Assembly (NCBI RefSeq): GCF_052118845.1
Contig: NZ_JBQKGJ010000004.1
Coordinates: 62,001-126,000, forward strand
DNA: 64,000 nucleotides
DNA from: Bilifractor sp002394235
Lineage (GTDB): Bacteria > Bacillota > Clostridia > Lachnospirales > Lachnospiraceae
Reading direction: 5' to 3'
In this document: one piece after another, positions 42,525 through 51,446 of the stretch
Layout: each line of letters begins with the position of its first letter
Numbering within the stretch: position 1 is the stretch's first letter
Notes under the pieces: generated by a model
What the model was told of the DNA's origin: nothing
The model's database searches: none
What the model saw: the letters and a program-made list of their open reading frames with translations, nothing else
Translations under genes and position numbers: made by a program

Positions 42525-42787
42525 CTCTCATGCCTCTCCTCAGATTCAATTTCGGTCTTCGATATCTACGGCCGACTTCCAAATAAATATTGTCACAGGC
42601 TCCGTGAAAACTGATGCGGTATGCTATCCTTCCGTGACCCGCGGTTCTCCGGAGACCTTACATAGATATTTTATCCTCTTGACACTGAAATGCAAATCTT
42701 TCGGGAGCTTCTGCATGAAATTCAGGACTTACTTCTATAATTTTTGTGAAAATACCGGGAAATTTTGTGCATATCTGCTACGCATTC

Positions 42788-43081
42788 TCATCCCTCATAA
42801 TCAAATATCGCCTTCTTCTCAAGGTATTTTCCGTAGTTTCTTTTCCAGGTTTTGTGGATTTCACTGTCGTCATAGACAGGCAACGCCTCCGGTGTCATCC
42901 GGATCCGGATCAGAACATCGTACCGGTTTGCCCGGTCAATCACATTTGGAAATACCTCAACCGATTCAATTCCTTCAATTCCGGTGAGACCCGCGAACAG
43001 TTCCCGGATCTCCGGCAGAAGATTTTCCTTCTGCTTTTTGGATATTTCCGCATTATATTTGGCCAGTATGCAATGATACAT
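42788..43081 (-). CDS. Dabb-type (A/B barrel) small protein
   Basis: 97 residues: MYHCILAKYNAEISKKQKEN, LFAGLTGIEGIESVEVFPNV, RYDVLIRIRMTPEALPVYDD. This is the stress-responsive A/B barrel (Dabb) pattern, a ferredoxin-like dimer of unclear role, sometimes an enzyme or heme-degrading type. The ATG at 43081 has GGAGG seven bases before it; the open frame to 43147 runs into a dispersed repeat. No partner gene is evident. Confidence 0.82.
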   Translation of the reverse strand: MYHCILAKYNAEISKKQKENLLPEIRELFAGLTGIEGIESVEVFPNVIDRANRYDVLIRIRMTPEALPVYDDSEIHKTWKRNYGKYLEKKAIFDYEG

Positions 43082-43174
43082 TCTATTACCTCCAAAATCG
43101 AAAACTATATGTGCTTCGAAAACGCAGACAAACCGCAGCTTATACATTTTGTGGCAAGATTATCGTATGACCGT

Positions 43175-43984
43175 TTACCACATGCCTGCGAAGCTGCCAT
43201 TACCGCCCGGATTCTGTCCCGCGAACGGATTTTTCTCGATCTTGATGGCATCGTACAGCGCGGCGCTCGTCTGCGCCATATAGGGATCTACATAGAAAAT
43301 ACCGACCAGCCCGAAGGTAATGCTCGAAAGAATCACCCACAGAAGAAACGAAAGGTCCAGCACAAATGCCTTCCATTTATTTCCATACATCATGTTTCTG
43401 CTGATCTGGAACGCTTCCTCCATCGGCATGTCCGGATATTCAGCCAGAAGATACGGGATCATCCGGTATTCATACCCTTTCACGATTCCCGGAATCACGA
43501 AAAGCAATGACCAGAGGAAGGTATAGAGATCACGGAAGAACATCACCTTTACCACGTTCTTGTAGGAGTGATCAAATCCGTACATGATTTCGCGAAGCTC
43601 CGCTTTCTGGTGAAGATTCGTATAAAAGAATCTCCGCACCCCGACTTCCAGCGGATTCAGCAGAAATACATCGGCCACAATCGCGATAACGGCGATCACC
43701 AGTGTCACCAAAAAGATGATTCCGGCAGCCATCAGCCACACACCAAACATCCCGCCGGGAATGCCGCCCGGTCCCGCATGAAATCCGAAAATATCCGTGT
43801 CTCTGCCGGAAACGATATCATAATTCAAAATTACGTTGCAAAATCCGGATAACGCTCCTCCGCCTGATCTGCTGTAAGATCCTCCGATCGCCAGCGAAAG
43901 AAGAAGTCCGGCAAGAACAGCTTTCCAGTAATTGCCCCTGAATACCTCTTTTGACCGGTTTTTTAATCCGATCCTAGTCCACAT
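43175..43984 (-). CDS. DUF975 family membrane protein
   Basis: 269 residues with five to six membrane segments: NYWKAVLAGLLLSLAIGG, IIFLVTLVIAVIAIVADVFLL, FLWSLLFVIPGIVKGYEYRM, LDLSFLLWVILSSITFGLVG. The FVIPGIVKGYEYRMIPYLLAE and GVRRFFYTNL motifs are typical of DUF975 proteins, which are common in Firmicutes and lack a known role. Start at 43984 with AAGGAGG six bases upstream. Gly/Ser-rich loops at residues 35-75. Confidence 0.88.
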   Translation of the reverse strand: MWTRIGLKNRSKEVFRGNYWKAVLAGLLLSLAIGGSYSRSGGGALSGFCNVILNYDIVSGRDTDIFGFHAGPGGIPGGMFGVWLMAAGIIFLVTLVIAVIAIVADVFLLNPLEVGVRRFFYTNLHQKAELREIMYGFDHSYKNVVKVMFFRDLYTFLWSLLFVIPGIVKGYEYRMIPYLLAEYPDMPMEEAFQISRNMMYGNKWKAFVLDLSFLLWVILSSITFGLVGIFYVDPYMAQTSAALYDAIKIEKNPFAGQNPGGNGSFAGMW

Positions 43985-44164
43985 ACTGCTCCTCCTTTTC
44001 TGTGCTGCGGCAAATATTGCAGTATATTCCAACATCCGCGGCAGCCCTGTGGCAGCTTCCGCCTCGCGGCGAAATCTGTAACCATGATTCTCAACCTTAA
44101 GTATACAGAATCCAGTGCCGGTAGGAAAGCATTTTCTTTTTTATTTATGCGACAGAAAAAAACA

Positions 44165-44247
44165 GGGATTTCACAGAACCTCTGTCCGGTGCTGCCGGCT
44201 GCTGACCTTAAGTCAGCCCCAGGATAACGGCAGGCTTGTGAAATCCC
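44165..44247 (-). terminator. Branched terminator structure after thiC
   Basis: Outer arms GGGATTTCACA/TGTGAAATCCC (44237-44247 with 44165-44175) enclose CTGCCG/CGGCAG and GCTGAC-TTAAG-GTCAGC. On the minus strand TGTTTTTTT follows. Much larger than a simple terminator. Confidence 0.75.
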
Positions 44248-44253
44248 CGCATA

Positions 44254-44275
44254 ATATCCTCTGATCAGAGGATAT
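44254..44275. repeat. Perfect 22-bp palindrome next to the thiC stop
   Basis: ATATCCTCTGA/TCAGAGGATAT with no spacer, eight bases past the stop codon. Next to it the segment ATATATCGATAT-T/C-CTCT occurs twice in tandem (44270-44300), once as the last codons of thiC and once after the stop. Confidence 0.8.
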
Positions 44276-44282
44276 CGATATA

Positions 44283-45593
44283 TTAGAGAATATCGATATA
44301 TTCTCCCGCCAGCGCTTTATTCATGCTCCGCACCGCGCAGAACTTTCCGCACATGGAGCAGGTGTCACTGTGATCATCCTCTGGCGCCCGGCTGTCCCGA
44401 ATGGACTTCGCAGTATTCGGATCAAGCGCCTCCTTGAACTGAGCATCCCAGTCAAGCTTCCGCCTTGCATCCGCCATCCGATCGTCCTGTTCCCGCGCAC
44501 CCGGAATGCCCTTGGCGATATCTGCCGCGTGAGCCGCGATCCGGCTCGCTATTATTCCCTGACGTACATCGTCTATGTTCGGAAGCGCAAGATGCTCCGC
44601 CGGTGTCACATAACAGAGAAAAGCAGCGCCGCTCATCGCCGCAATCGCCCCGCCGATCGCAGCTGTGATGTGGTCGTAGCCTGGCGCGATATCTGTTACC
44701 AGAGGTCCGAGTACGTAGAAGGGCGCTCCCTTGCAGATGGTCTGCTGAACCTTCATGTTTGCGGCGATCTGATCCATCGGCACATGGCCTGGTCCTTCCA
44801 CCATGACCTGGACATCCCGGTCCCACGCCCTCTGCGTCAACTCACCAAGCCTGAGCAGCTCGCCAATCTGACAGCTGTCCGTCGCGTCCGCAAGGCATCC
44901 CGGCCGGCAGGCATCACCGAGGCTGATGGTCACATCATGCTCCCGGCAGATCTCCAGAATCTCATCATAATATTCGTAGAAGGGATTTTCGTTGCCGGTC
45001 ATCGCCATCCACGCGAATACCAGACTTCCTCCTCGGCTGACTATGTTCATTTTCCTCCTGCCGGCCTTGATTTCCTCAATCGTCTTTCTGGTGATCCCAC
45101 AGTGCAGCGTCACGAAGTCCACACCGTCCTCTGCGTGCAGACGCACGACATCCACAAAATCCTTTGCACAGAGGGTCGCAAGATCCCTCTGATAATGAAT
45201 CACGGAATCATAAATCGGAACCGTGCCGATCATCGCCGGACATTCACTGGTCAACTTTCTGCGGAACGGCTGGGTGTTGCCATGACTGGAAAGATCCATG
45301 ATTGCTTCAGCGCCGAGATCGACGGCACTGAGAACCTTCTTCATCTCCACATCATAATCCTTCACATCACGGCTGATACCGAGATTTACATTAATTTTCG
45401 TCTTCAGCATACTGCCGATGCCGTTCGGATCAAGCCCCTTGTGCGCCGGATTCGCTGGGATAACCACCTTTCCCTCTGCTACCCAGTTCCGGATTTCCTC
45501 CTCCGTTCTTCTCTCTTTCCCTGCCACAGCCTTCATCTCCGGAGTGACGATCCCTTTTCTCGCCGCCTCCATCTGCGTATGATACTCTCTCAT
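44283..45593 (-). CDS. thiC: Phosphomethylpyrimidine synthase ThiC (short form)
   Basis: 436 residues. Radical-SAM enzyme that rearranges 5-aminoimidazole ribotide to the HMP-phosphate pyrimidine of thiamine. Seen: PANPAHKGLDPNGIGSML, NLGISRDVKDYD, VEGPGHVPMDQIAANM, IAPGYDHITAAIGGA and the C-terminal iron-sulfur motif CSMCGKFC (short CX2CX3C). The paralogs BzaA/B/F make 5-hydroxybenzimidazole and sit under cobalamin switches; the TPP riboswitch at 45820-45897 supports ThiC. It stands alone without other thi genes. An AAGG site precedes the ATG. Confidence 0.94.
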   Translation of the reverse strand: MREYHTQMEAARKGIVTPEMKAVAGKERRTEEEIRNWVAEGKVVIPANPAHKGLDPNGIGSMLKTKINVNLGISRDVKDYDVEMKKVLSAVDLGAEAIMDLSSHGNTQPFRRKLTSECPAMIGTVPIYDSVIHYQRDLATLCAKDFVDVVRLHAEDGVDFVTLHCGITRKTIEEIKAGRRKMNIVSRGGSLVFAWMAMTGNENPFYEYYDEILEICREHDVTISLGDACRPGCLADATDSCQIGELLRLGELTQRAWDRDVQVMVEGPGHVPMDQIAANMKVQQTICKGAPFYVLGPLVTDIAPGYDHITAAIGGAIAAMSGAAFLCYVTPAEHLALPNIDDVRQGIIASRIAAHAADIAKGIPGAREQDDRMADARRKLDWDAQFKEALDPNTAKSIRDSRAPEDDHSDTCSMCGKFCAVRSMNKALAGEYIDIL

Positions 45594-45639
45594 CTGTAAC
45601 CTTGTCCTTCCTTTCGAATTCTCTAAAATAGAATAAAGT

Positions 45640-45750
45640 CACTGGCGCTTTTCGCGTGTGACGCTCCTGTCTGCGGTTTCGAAGAGCTGTTCTGGTATAA
45701 TACTATATAAACTGCGGATTTCTCCGTGCTTCGTGGTTTCGAAGAGCTTA
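45640..45750 (+). repeat. Dispersed repeat between riboswitch and thiC
   Basis: Contains GTCTGCGGTTTCGAAGAGCTG (one base more than quoted elsewhere) and a second TTCGAAGAGCTTATACAC, both repeat-family cores. It lengthens the thiC leader between the riboswitch terminator and the ribosome binding site to about 160 bases. Confidence 0.6.
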
Positions 45751-45754
45751 TACA

Positions 45755-45784
45755 CAAAAAAAGACGATACCCAAATGGATACCG
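45755..45784 (-). terminator. Expression-platform terminator of the TPP riboswitch
   Basis: CGGTATCC-ATTT-GGGTATCG stem (45765-45784) followed on the minus strand by TC and eight T. It lies 35 bases downstream of the aptamer, as expected for transcriptional control by TPP. Confidence 0.8.
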
Positions 45785-45819
45785 CCTAACAGACTACATA
45801 AAAAACACCAGTGCTCGCA

Positions 45820-45897
45820 CTTCCCTACGTTGGCATTATCCAAATCAGGTTCTCGGGTCGTATCTCATGTGATACCTCTCAGCCTTCCGGCTCCCCA
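45820..45897 (-). promoter_or_regulatory. TPP riboswitch (thi box)
   Basis: On the minus strand the conserved aptamer pieces appear in order: GGGGAGCC, GGCTGAGAGG, GACCCGAGAACCTGAT, GGATAATGCCAACGTAGGGA. These match the THI-element pyrimidine- and pyrophosphate-binding arms closely. It controls thiC. Confidence 0.96.
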
Positions 45898-45974
45898 TGT
45901 TTTTCTATTCTATTGTTCTGTGCCGGCCCGGATGTTTCCCTGAAGCCAGGAGCAATGAGCCTCACAATGGGTTC

Positions 45975-46003
45975 ATGATAACACATTCCCTTATTTTCAT
46001 CAA
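45975..46003 (-). promoter_or_regulatory. thiC promoter
   Basis: Minus-strand TTGATG (45998-46003), 17-base spacer, TATCAT (45975-45980), 78 bases before the aptamer. The rest of 45898-46143 holds no gene. Confidence 0.6.
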
Positions 46004-46143
46004 GCGTACTTTTGCGCGGAAAATCAACCATTTTCAAAATTCTTTTTGATAGCCGATCTGGATTAACGACTTCCGGCACTTAGTCATACATATGCCTGTT
46101 ATCTCTATTGACAACACTCAAAATCGCTAAAGGCGCATTTCAT

Positions 46144-46983
46144 TCAGGCATTTTTCCTCAATGCAAAGTGGGGATAACCGAGAATTTTCTCCCGGTAATA
46201 ACCGGTCATTGAATACACGACTTCGCGGTTCTCCACGATGCTCTTCCCCAGAACACGAAGTACAAGTCCATAACGATCAAGCAGAGACAATCCGAACCGG
46301 ACCTCCTCGGAACCGGTGAATTTCTGATTCAGAAAATTTCTCAGTTCCTCCAGCATAGCCTCGTCGACACCTTCATCAATGATGACAGCGGAATTGTAGT
46401 TCATGGATCCCTCAAAGCATCCGATTTCATGCATATGATCCTCTTCCGGGTTGACGAGCAGAAAGTCATGGAACAGAAGCCGACCATCCATCCGGATATC
46501 GGTCTTCAGCCCGATATCCCGGTACTGGAATGGTTCCTCGTCCTCCGACCACCCGGCAGTCAGACCGTCGGTCATAATCAGTCTGGATCCCGAAGCCATC
46601 TGGATCTCCGTGTTCTGACGAAATCTTGCCCTGGCATATGGAATCGTCTCATCAATATAATACTCCAGGAAGGAATCCTTTCCGATCTTCACCCGATTGT
46701 TCTGACTCGTCAGTCTTCCCCCGTCGCACTTGTAGATATAGTTCGGGGTCTGTGTCGTCACAATCGCATGACACTGTTCCTCAAGCGAAACCTTCTGAAG
46801 GTACGTCTCCCCCTCGGTAAAACCGCCGCCGGTGCTGATCAGAAAGTAATAGGGAACGTCGCCTGCAGCCGGAATATTCCCGGAAATCCTGGAATTTCCC
46901 CTGCGATAGGTCGACTGTGCCACAGTTCTCCCATTTCGGTTTGTAAATCCGAGGCGGATTTCTCCGTCAAATTGACTTTTCAT
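46144..46983 (-). CDS. ureD: Urease accessory protein UreD (UreH)
   Basis: 279 residues. Scaffold that binds apo-urease and, with UreF and UreG, delivers nickel. Seen: GEIRLGFTNRNGRTVAQSTY, the conserved YFLISTGGGFTEGETYLQ (in parts) and TTQTPNYIYKCDGG, LEYYIDETIPYARARFRQ, and FHDFLLVNPEED. The start overlaps ureG by 4 bases. Last gene of the urease operon; in many operons ureD comes first or last. Confidence 0.93.
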   Translation of the reverse strand: MKSQFDGEIRLGFTNRNGRTVAQSTYRRGNSRISGNIPAAGDVPYYFLISTGGGFTEGETYLQKVSLEEQCHAIVTTQTPNYIYKCDGGRLTSQNNRVKIGKDSFLEYYIDETIPYARARFRQNTEIQMASGSRLIMTDGLTAGWSEDEEPFQYRDIGLKTDIRMDGRLLFHDFLLVNPEEDHMHEIGCFEGSMNYNSAVIIDEGVDEAMLEELRNFLNQKFTGSEEVRFGLSLLDRYGLVLRVLGKSIVENREVVYSMTGYYREKILGYPHFALRKNA

Positions 46984-47597
46984 TCAAGGTCCTCCAGAAG
47001 ACAATCCTTCTTCAGCCACCGCACAACATCCTCGAGACCTTCGTCCGTTTTCAGATTCGTAAACACAAAGGTACCGTCTCCGCGAAACTTTCGGGACGTC
47101 TCCCGCATGTTCTCCAGATTTGCTCCGACATAGGGCGCGAGATCGATCTTGTTGATGATAAACAAATCCGACTTGATCATTCCCTGTCCTGCCTTTGCCG
47201 GGATTTTCTCGCCCTCCGCGCAGTCAATGATGTAAATGGAAAAATCTACCAGCTCGGGGCTGAAGGTTGCCGCGAGGTTATCGCCTCCGCTCTCAATGAA
47301 CATCAGATCGAGGGTGTGGTTGAAACGCTTCTCCAGCTTCTCCACCGCCGCAAAATTCATGGACGCATCCTCACGGATCGCCGTGTGCGGGCATCCGCCG
47401 GTCTCCACCCCGATGATTCTGTCTGCATCCAGTACAGAATGGGATACCATATACTCAGCGTCCCACTTCGTATAGATATCATTGGTGATAACCGCCATGC
47501 TGTATTCATCCTTAAGCCTTCTGGTAAGCCTCTCGATCAGCTGCGTTTTTCCGGATCCTACCGGACCTCCGACTCCGATTCTTACTGCCCGTTTCAT
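46980..47597 (-). CDS. ureG: Urease accessory GTPase UreG
   Basis: 205 residues of the SIMIBI GTPase class. P-loop GVGGPVGSGKTQLIE, the metal-binding CPH motif in VETGGCPHTAIREDASMN, Walker B-type FIESGGDNLAATFSPEL and base-recognition INKIDLAPYVGA. Hydrolyses GTP to load nickel and CO2 onto urease. It is 111 bases after ureF and overlaps ureD. Confidence 0.97.
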   Translation of the reverse strand: MKRAVRIGVGGPVGSGKTQLIERLTRRLKDEYSMAVITNDIYTKWDAEYMVSHSVLDADRIIGVETGGCPHTAIREDASMNFAAVEKLEKRFNHTLDLMFIESGGDNLAATFSPELVDFSIYIIDCAEGEKIPAKAGQGMIKSDLFIINKIDLAPYVGANLENMRETSRKFRGDGTFVFTNLKTDEGLEDVVRWLKKDCLLEDLE

Positions 47598-47708
47598 GAT
47601 TCATTGTCCTTTCTCTGTGATGCGCTGCCGGATCATATTCCTGTCAGATGATTCCGGTATCCTGATTCTCTGATTCACTGCTCCTCGAATTCCTGCTTCT
47701 CGCATATA

Positions 47709-48401
47709 CTACGACATGAACAATCTCGCTTCCTGTGTCTCGTGACAGATCTGCGCCAGTTCGAGACCGGGAATGTTCGCCCCCAGATATTCCTCATCCA
47801 GATCCGACGTTCGGTCATAAAGATCCGTGATCAGGAGCATGACGTCATGCAAAATCACCTGTCCTTCTCTCTGACCGAGGGGGACGGAGCGGACCGCGTT
47901 CTGCACAAGCGTGGAAGCCACACTGTAGCCGTACAGCTCAAAAGCATCCCGGCAGTCAATTCCCTTTTCATGGGCAAAAACAGAAAAAACGATCGCGGGG
48001 CTGCCGAAGTATTCGTCCTCATCCATCATCTCCGCGTATCGGTTTAAAAATGCATATCTGTCCCCGTAAATTTTCCGGATCAGCGCCGCCATCTGTACAG
48101 CGATCATCCGGCTTCCCTCGCGCGTCTCTCTTGCTGCCACGGACCGGTTGATGATGTCATCGTATCTCAGAAGCTCCTCCTCACGTCCCTCATCCAGAGC
48201 GCGGCTGCATAAAATGACCAGCAGTCCCTCTCCATAGCGGTACTGAGAGCGGAAATAGTTCTCCAACCACTCCCGAAACTGCGGCGCCTTACGGATGACC
48301 CGCCTCGACAGATAATTTTCCATTCCGAAGGAGTGATTAAAGGTACCGATCGGAAAGGTCGAATCACAGATCTGAAATGCCTCCAGCAACTCTTTTTTCA
48401 T
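47709..48401 (-). CDS. ureF: Urease accessory protein UreF
   Basis: 230 residues, all-helical. QICDSTFPIGTFNHSFGME at the N-terminus is the UreF signature; SVASTLVQNAVRSVPLGQ and ILHDVMLLITDLYDRT follow. Acts as the bridge between UreG and UreD and gates activation fidelity. The ATG at 48401 gives family length, with AGAGGA ten bases upstream; the open frame to 48491 is longer without support. Confidence 0.93.
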   Translation of the reverse strand: MKKELLEAFQICDSTFPIGTFNHSFGMENYLSRRVIRKAPQFREWLENYFRSQYRYGEGLLVILCSRALDEGREEELLRYDDIINRSVAARETREGSRMIAVQMAALIRKIYGDRYAFLNRYAEMMDEDEYFGSPAIVFSVFAHEKGIDCRDAFELYGYSVASTLVQNAVRSVPLGQREGQVILHDVMLLITDLYDRTSDLDEEYLGANIPGLELAQICHETQEARLFMS

Positions 48402-48511
48402 TCTGCTATTGTCCTCTCTGCAATATCTAATAAAAACTCTGCTGCATCCGGTCTGCAAAAGGCAGAGATACTGTAAAGCCTTGCCTTTCAAGCAAGCCCG
48501 GGCAGAAACCT

Positions 48512-48997
48512 TTAATGCTCTTCCGCGTGGTGCGCATGTGTATGCGCGCCCGGCGTCAGGTTTGCGTACTGCATGGGTTTGTCCAGCTGCACTTTCTCCA
48601 CGGTAAACTCTGTTCCGTTATCCTTCAGCGTCTTCAGCACAACCGGATCCATCAGAAGCGTAATCCTGCCGTCTCTGATCTGCACCGGCTTATGCAGGTT
48701 GCCGAGCATATGCGCTGTTTTTCCCATTTCATCCATATCTGAGGGAGTAATCACGATCACCTCATCCGGAATGACACTCAGTACAAGAAGTTTTCCCGGC
48801 TCCAGCATAAAGGCAGATCCGTTCTCCAGCTTCTGTGATTCATCCCCAAGCCGGATTCCATAGTCACGCCCGTGATCAGAGGTTACCCGCAGGATTGATT
48901 TCAGAAGATCATCACTCTTCACCAGAGCGGTCTCCACATGCCAGGATGCCAGATCCGGAATATCCTGGATATTCCCGTATACTTCTGTCAAAATCAT
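48512..48997 (-). CDS. ureE: Urease accessory nickel chaperone UreE
   Basis: 161 residues: an N-terminal peptide-binding domain (MILTEVYGNIQDIPDLAS, DYGIRLGDESQKLENG), a metal-binding domain, and a His-rich tail HTHAHHAEEH that binds nickel. Supplies Ni to UreG. Start at ATG 48997 as the shortest frame with AGGAG upstream (12 bases, a long gap). Confidence 0.92.
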   Translation of the reverse strand: MILTEVYGNIQDIPDLASWHVETALVKSDDLLKSILRVTSDHGRDYGIRLGDESQKLENGSAFMLEPGKLLVLSVIPDEVIVITPSDMDEMGKTAHMLGNLHKPVQIRDGRITLLMDPVVLKTLKDNGTEFTVEKVQLDKPMQYANLTPGAHTHAHHAEEH

Positions 48998-49170
48998 GAT
49001 TCTATACAGCTCCTCTCTGTCAGACTGTCCAGCTGTAACCGAGGCATGACGCATATTACGGGCGATGTCTCCCTGTCATAGTGTCCGCCCATATAGGGAA
49101 ACCGGTTCCTGCGATTGCCCCAATATCCGTCTGATCATCATCGTCACAGCGTCCTCCCATATATGGAGAT

Positions 49171-49203
49171 CGGTCCGGCTGTCATTACCGACAGTCCGGA
49201 CCG
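49171..49203 (-). other. Stem-loop between ureC and ureE
   Basis: Arms of 13-14 bases (CGGTCCGGCTGTC with GACAGTCCGGACCG, one bulge) around ATTACC, 52 bases past ureC. No T run, so rather a transcript-stabilising or processing stem than a terminator. The next 100 bases hold two direct copies, about 68 bases apart, of a segment with a CCATATA-type hairpin. Confidence 0.6.
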
Positions 49204-49254
49204 CCCCATGCCGGCACATATCACGCCGGAATATCATACCTGTTTCTGTACTTC

Positions 49255-50976
49255 TCAGAAGAAGTAGTACCGCTGTGCCAGTGAAATGGTATCTACCGGC
49301 TCACAGCTGATCAGCTCGTCATCAATTGTCACATTGAAGGTCTGCGGATCAATCCTGATCGTCTTCGGCGCATAATTGTTCAGCTTCATATCTCTCTTTG
49401 TGAGATTGCGCGTGTTATGAACCGGGAGAACAATCTTGTTCAGGCCAAGTTTTTCCTTAATTCCGTGTGTGTACGCATAGGTGGATACAAAAGTGATGCT
49501 TGTGCTCTGCACTGCCTTGCCGAAAGCACCGTAGAGATCTCTCATCATTCTTGGTTCAGGCGTCGGAAGACTTGAGGAAGCATCTCCGACAACGCCATAT
49601 ACGATCATTCCGGATTTCAGAACCAGCTTCGGTTTTGCGCCGAAAAACTTCGGATCCCAGATGACCAGATCCGCGTACTTGCCGACCTCGACGGATCCCA
49701 CATAATCGGAAATGCCGTTGACAATGGCCGGGTTGATGGTATATTTTGCCACATACCGCTTGATCCGGTTATTATCGTCATATTCGGAATCACCCTCGAG
49801 CGGTCCTCTCTGCTGTTTCATCTTGTCTGCCAGCTGCCAGCAGCGCATCGCCACCTCACCGACACGGCCCATTGCCATGGCATCAGAGGTCATGACGCTG
49901 AGTGCGCCCATATCATGAAGAACATCCTCTGCCGCCACCGTCTGCTTTCTGACACGGGACTCCGCAAAAGCGACATCCTCCGGAACCTTCGGATCCAGAT
50001 TGTGACAGACCATGGTCATATCAAAGAGCTCATCGATAACGTTCTGCGTATATGGATTGGTCGGATTTGTAGAGGACGGAAGAATGTTCTCATCACCGGC
50101 AACAATCATGATATCCGGTGCATGTCCGCCGCCGGCGCCCTCTGTATGGAAGGTATGAACCGTGCGTCCTGCAAAGGCATTAATTGTATTCTCAACGAAT
50201 CCGCCTTCATTCAGGGAATCTGTGTGCACCGCGTACTGAACATCATACTTGTCCGCTGCCTTGATGGAATTGTCAATTCCCGCCGCCGTAGCGCCCCAGT
50301 CCTCATGCGTCTTGATTGCCGCGGCACCTGCCTCGACCTGCTCTGCAATGGTCTCCGGTGTCGCGCCGGCGCCCTTTGCCATAAATCCATAGTTCAGAGG
50401 ATCGTTTTCAACCGCTTCGATCATACGCTGAATATGCCATGCGCCCGGCGTGGTTGTGGCAGAGTTGGAACCGTCTGCCGGCCCTGTTCCGCCTCCAAAG
50501 AGCGTCGTAATACCATTGTCGAGAGCGGCATGAGCCAGGCCTGTGGAAAGATAATGAACATGAAGATCGATACCTCCCGCGGTAAGAATCAGCCCTTCAC
50601 CTGAGATCGCCTCCGTGCTTGCTCCGACGATGAAATCGATGTTGTCCATGATATCCGGGTTTCCGCCCTTGCCGATAGCGAGGATCTTCCCGTCACGGAT
50701 ACCGATATCCGCTTTGTAGATTCCTGTATAATCGATGACCGTAATTCCCGTGATAATCGTATCCGCGACCTTCGGATTATCCTTTCTGGTCTGCGTCGCA
50801 CTGACGCCCATTCCGTCACGAAGGACCTTGCCGCCGCCGAATTTGCTCTCCTGTCCGTGTACGGTATAATCCTTCTCTATCTTTGCGAACAGATTGGTAT
50901 CTCCCAGCCGGACACTGTCTCCCTCCGCCGGTCCGAACATCTGTGTATACTGCTTCCGGTCCATTTCAAAGCTCAT
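49255..50976 (-). CDS. ureC: Urease alpha subunit
   Basis: 573 residues, catalytic subunit hydrolysing urea to ammonia and carbamate. Nickel-site features: HVHYLSTG (His pair), the carbamylated Lys in AAIKTHEDWG, HTDSLNEGGFVE, TFHTEGAGGGHAPD, the flap MVCHNLDP with a Cys-free variant, and the Asp in MTSDAMAMGRVGE. Near the usual flap Cys position the sequence reads MTMVCHNLDPKVPEDV, i.e. the Cys is kept. Overlaps ureB by 4 bases. Separate alpha, beta and gamma genes, as in most bacteria. Confidence 0.98.
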   Translation of the reverse strand: MSFEMDRKQYTQMFGPAEGDSVRLGDTNLFAKIEKDYTVHGQESKFGGGKVLRDGMGVSATQTRKDNPKVADTIITGITVIDYTGIYKADIGIRDGKILAIGKGGNPDIMDNIDFIVGASTEAISGEGLILTAGGIDLHVHYLSTGLAHAALDNGITTLFGGGTGPADGSNSATTTPGAWHIQRMIEAVENDPLNYGFMAKGAGATPETIAEQVEAGAAAIKTHEDWGATAAGIDNSIKAADKYDVQYAVHTDSLNEGGFVENTINAFAGRTVHTFHTEGAGGGHAPDIMIVAGDENILPSSTNPTNPYTQNVIDELFDMTMVCHNLDPKVPEDVAFAESRVRKQTVAAEDVLHDMGALSVMTSDAMAMGRVGEVAMRCWQLADKMKQQRGPLEGDSEYDDNNRIKRYVAKYTINPAIVNGISDYVGSVEVGKYADLVIWDPKFFGAKPKLVLKSGMIVYGVVGDASSSLPTPEPRMMRDLYGAFGKAVQSTSITFVSTYAYTHGIKEKLGLNKIVLPVHNTRNLTKRDMKLNNYAPKTIRIDPQTFNVTIDDELISCEPVDTISLAQRYYFF

Positions 50977-51329
50977 ACCGTCACCTCCAGATCTGTGCTG
51001 TGGGCTTTCTTGTTCTTGTCCAGATACCCGTTCACACGGTTATTGAAGCCAAAGACTCTGCGTTTTCCGCCGAAATCAATCAGGCGTACCGTTCTAGTCT
51101 CGCCGGGCTCAAAGCGGATTGCCGTTCCCGCAGCGATATCAAGACGCTTTCCATATGCCTTCGCGCGGTCAAACTTCAGTCCCTGCTCGTTTGCCTCATA
51201 AAAATGGTATTCCGATCCGACCTGAACCGCTCTGTCTCCTACATTCTTTACTTCCAGCTCGATTGCATCATAGCCTTCATTGTAAGGAACCGGTTTATCT
51301 GTCGCAAAATGAACCTCTCCTGGAATCAT
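50973..51329 (-). CDS. ureB: Urease beta subunit
   Basis: 118 residues: MIPGEVHFATDKPVPYNEG start, FYEANEQGLKFDRAKAYGKRL, AAGTAIRFEPGETRTVRLIDFGG and a C-terminal GFNNRVNGYLD. Canonical beta subunit. AAAGGAG lies six bases before the ATG; the stop overlaps ureC. Confidence 0.97.
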   Translation of the reverse strand: MIPGEVHFATDKPVPYNEGYDAIELEVKNVGDRAVQVGSEYHFYEANEQGLKFDRAKAYGKRLDIAAGTAIRFEPGETRTVRLIDFGGKRRVFGFNNRVNGYLDKNKKAHSTDLEVTV

Positions 51330-51446
51330 AGACTGCTCCTTTCTGCTGTGCTCAGTAAGTCTGCATGCCCCGTGTCCGGGACATCAAAATGTATAAGTCC
51401 CCGCGTCACTGTCTTCGTGCCGCTTTCCCTAAGGAGAATCCTCCGG

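Noticed and set aside
44283..45593. BzaF-type 5-hydroxybenzimidazole synthase instead of ThiC
   Set aside because: The upstream element is a TPP riboswitch, not a cobalamin one, and no other bza genes are present.
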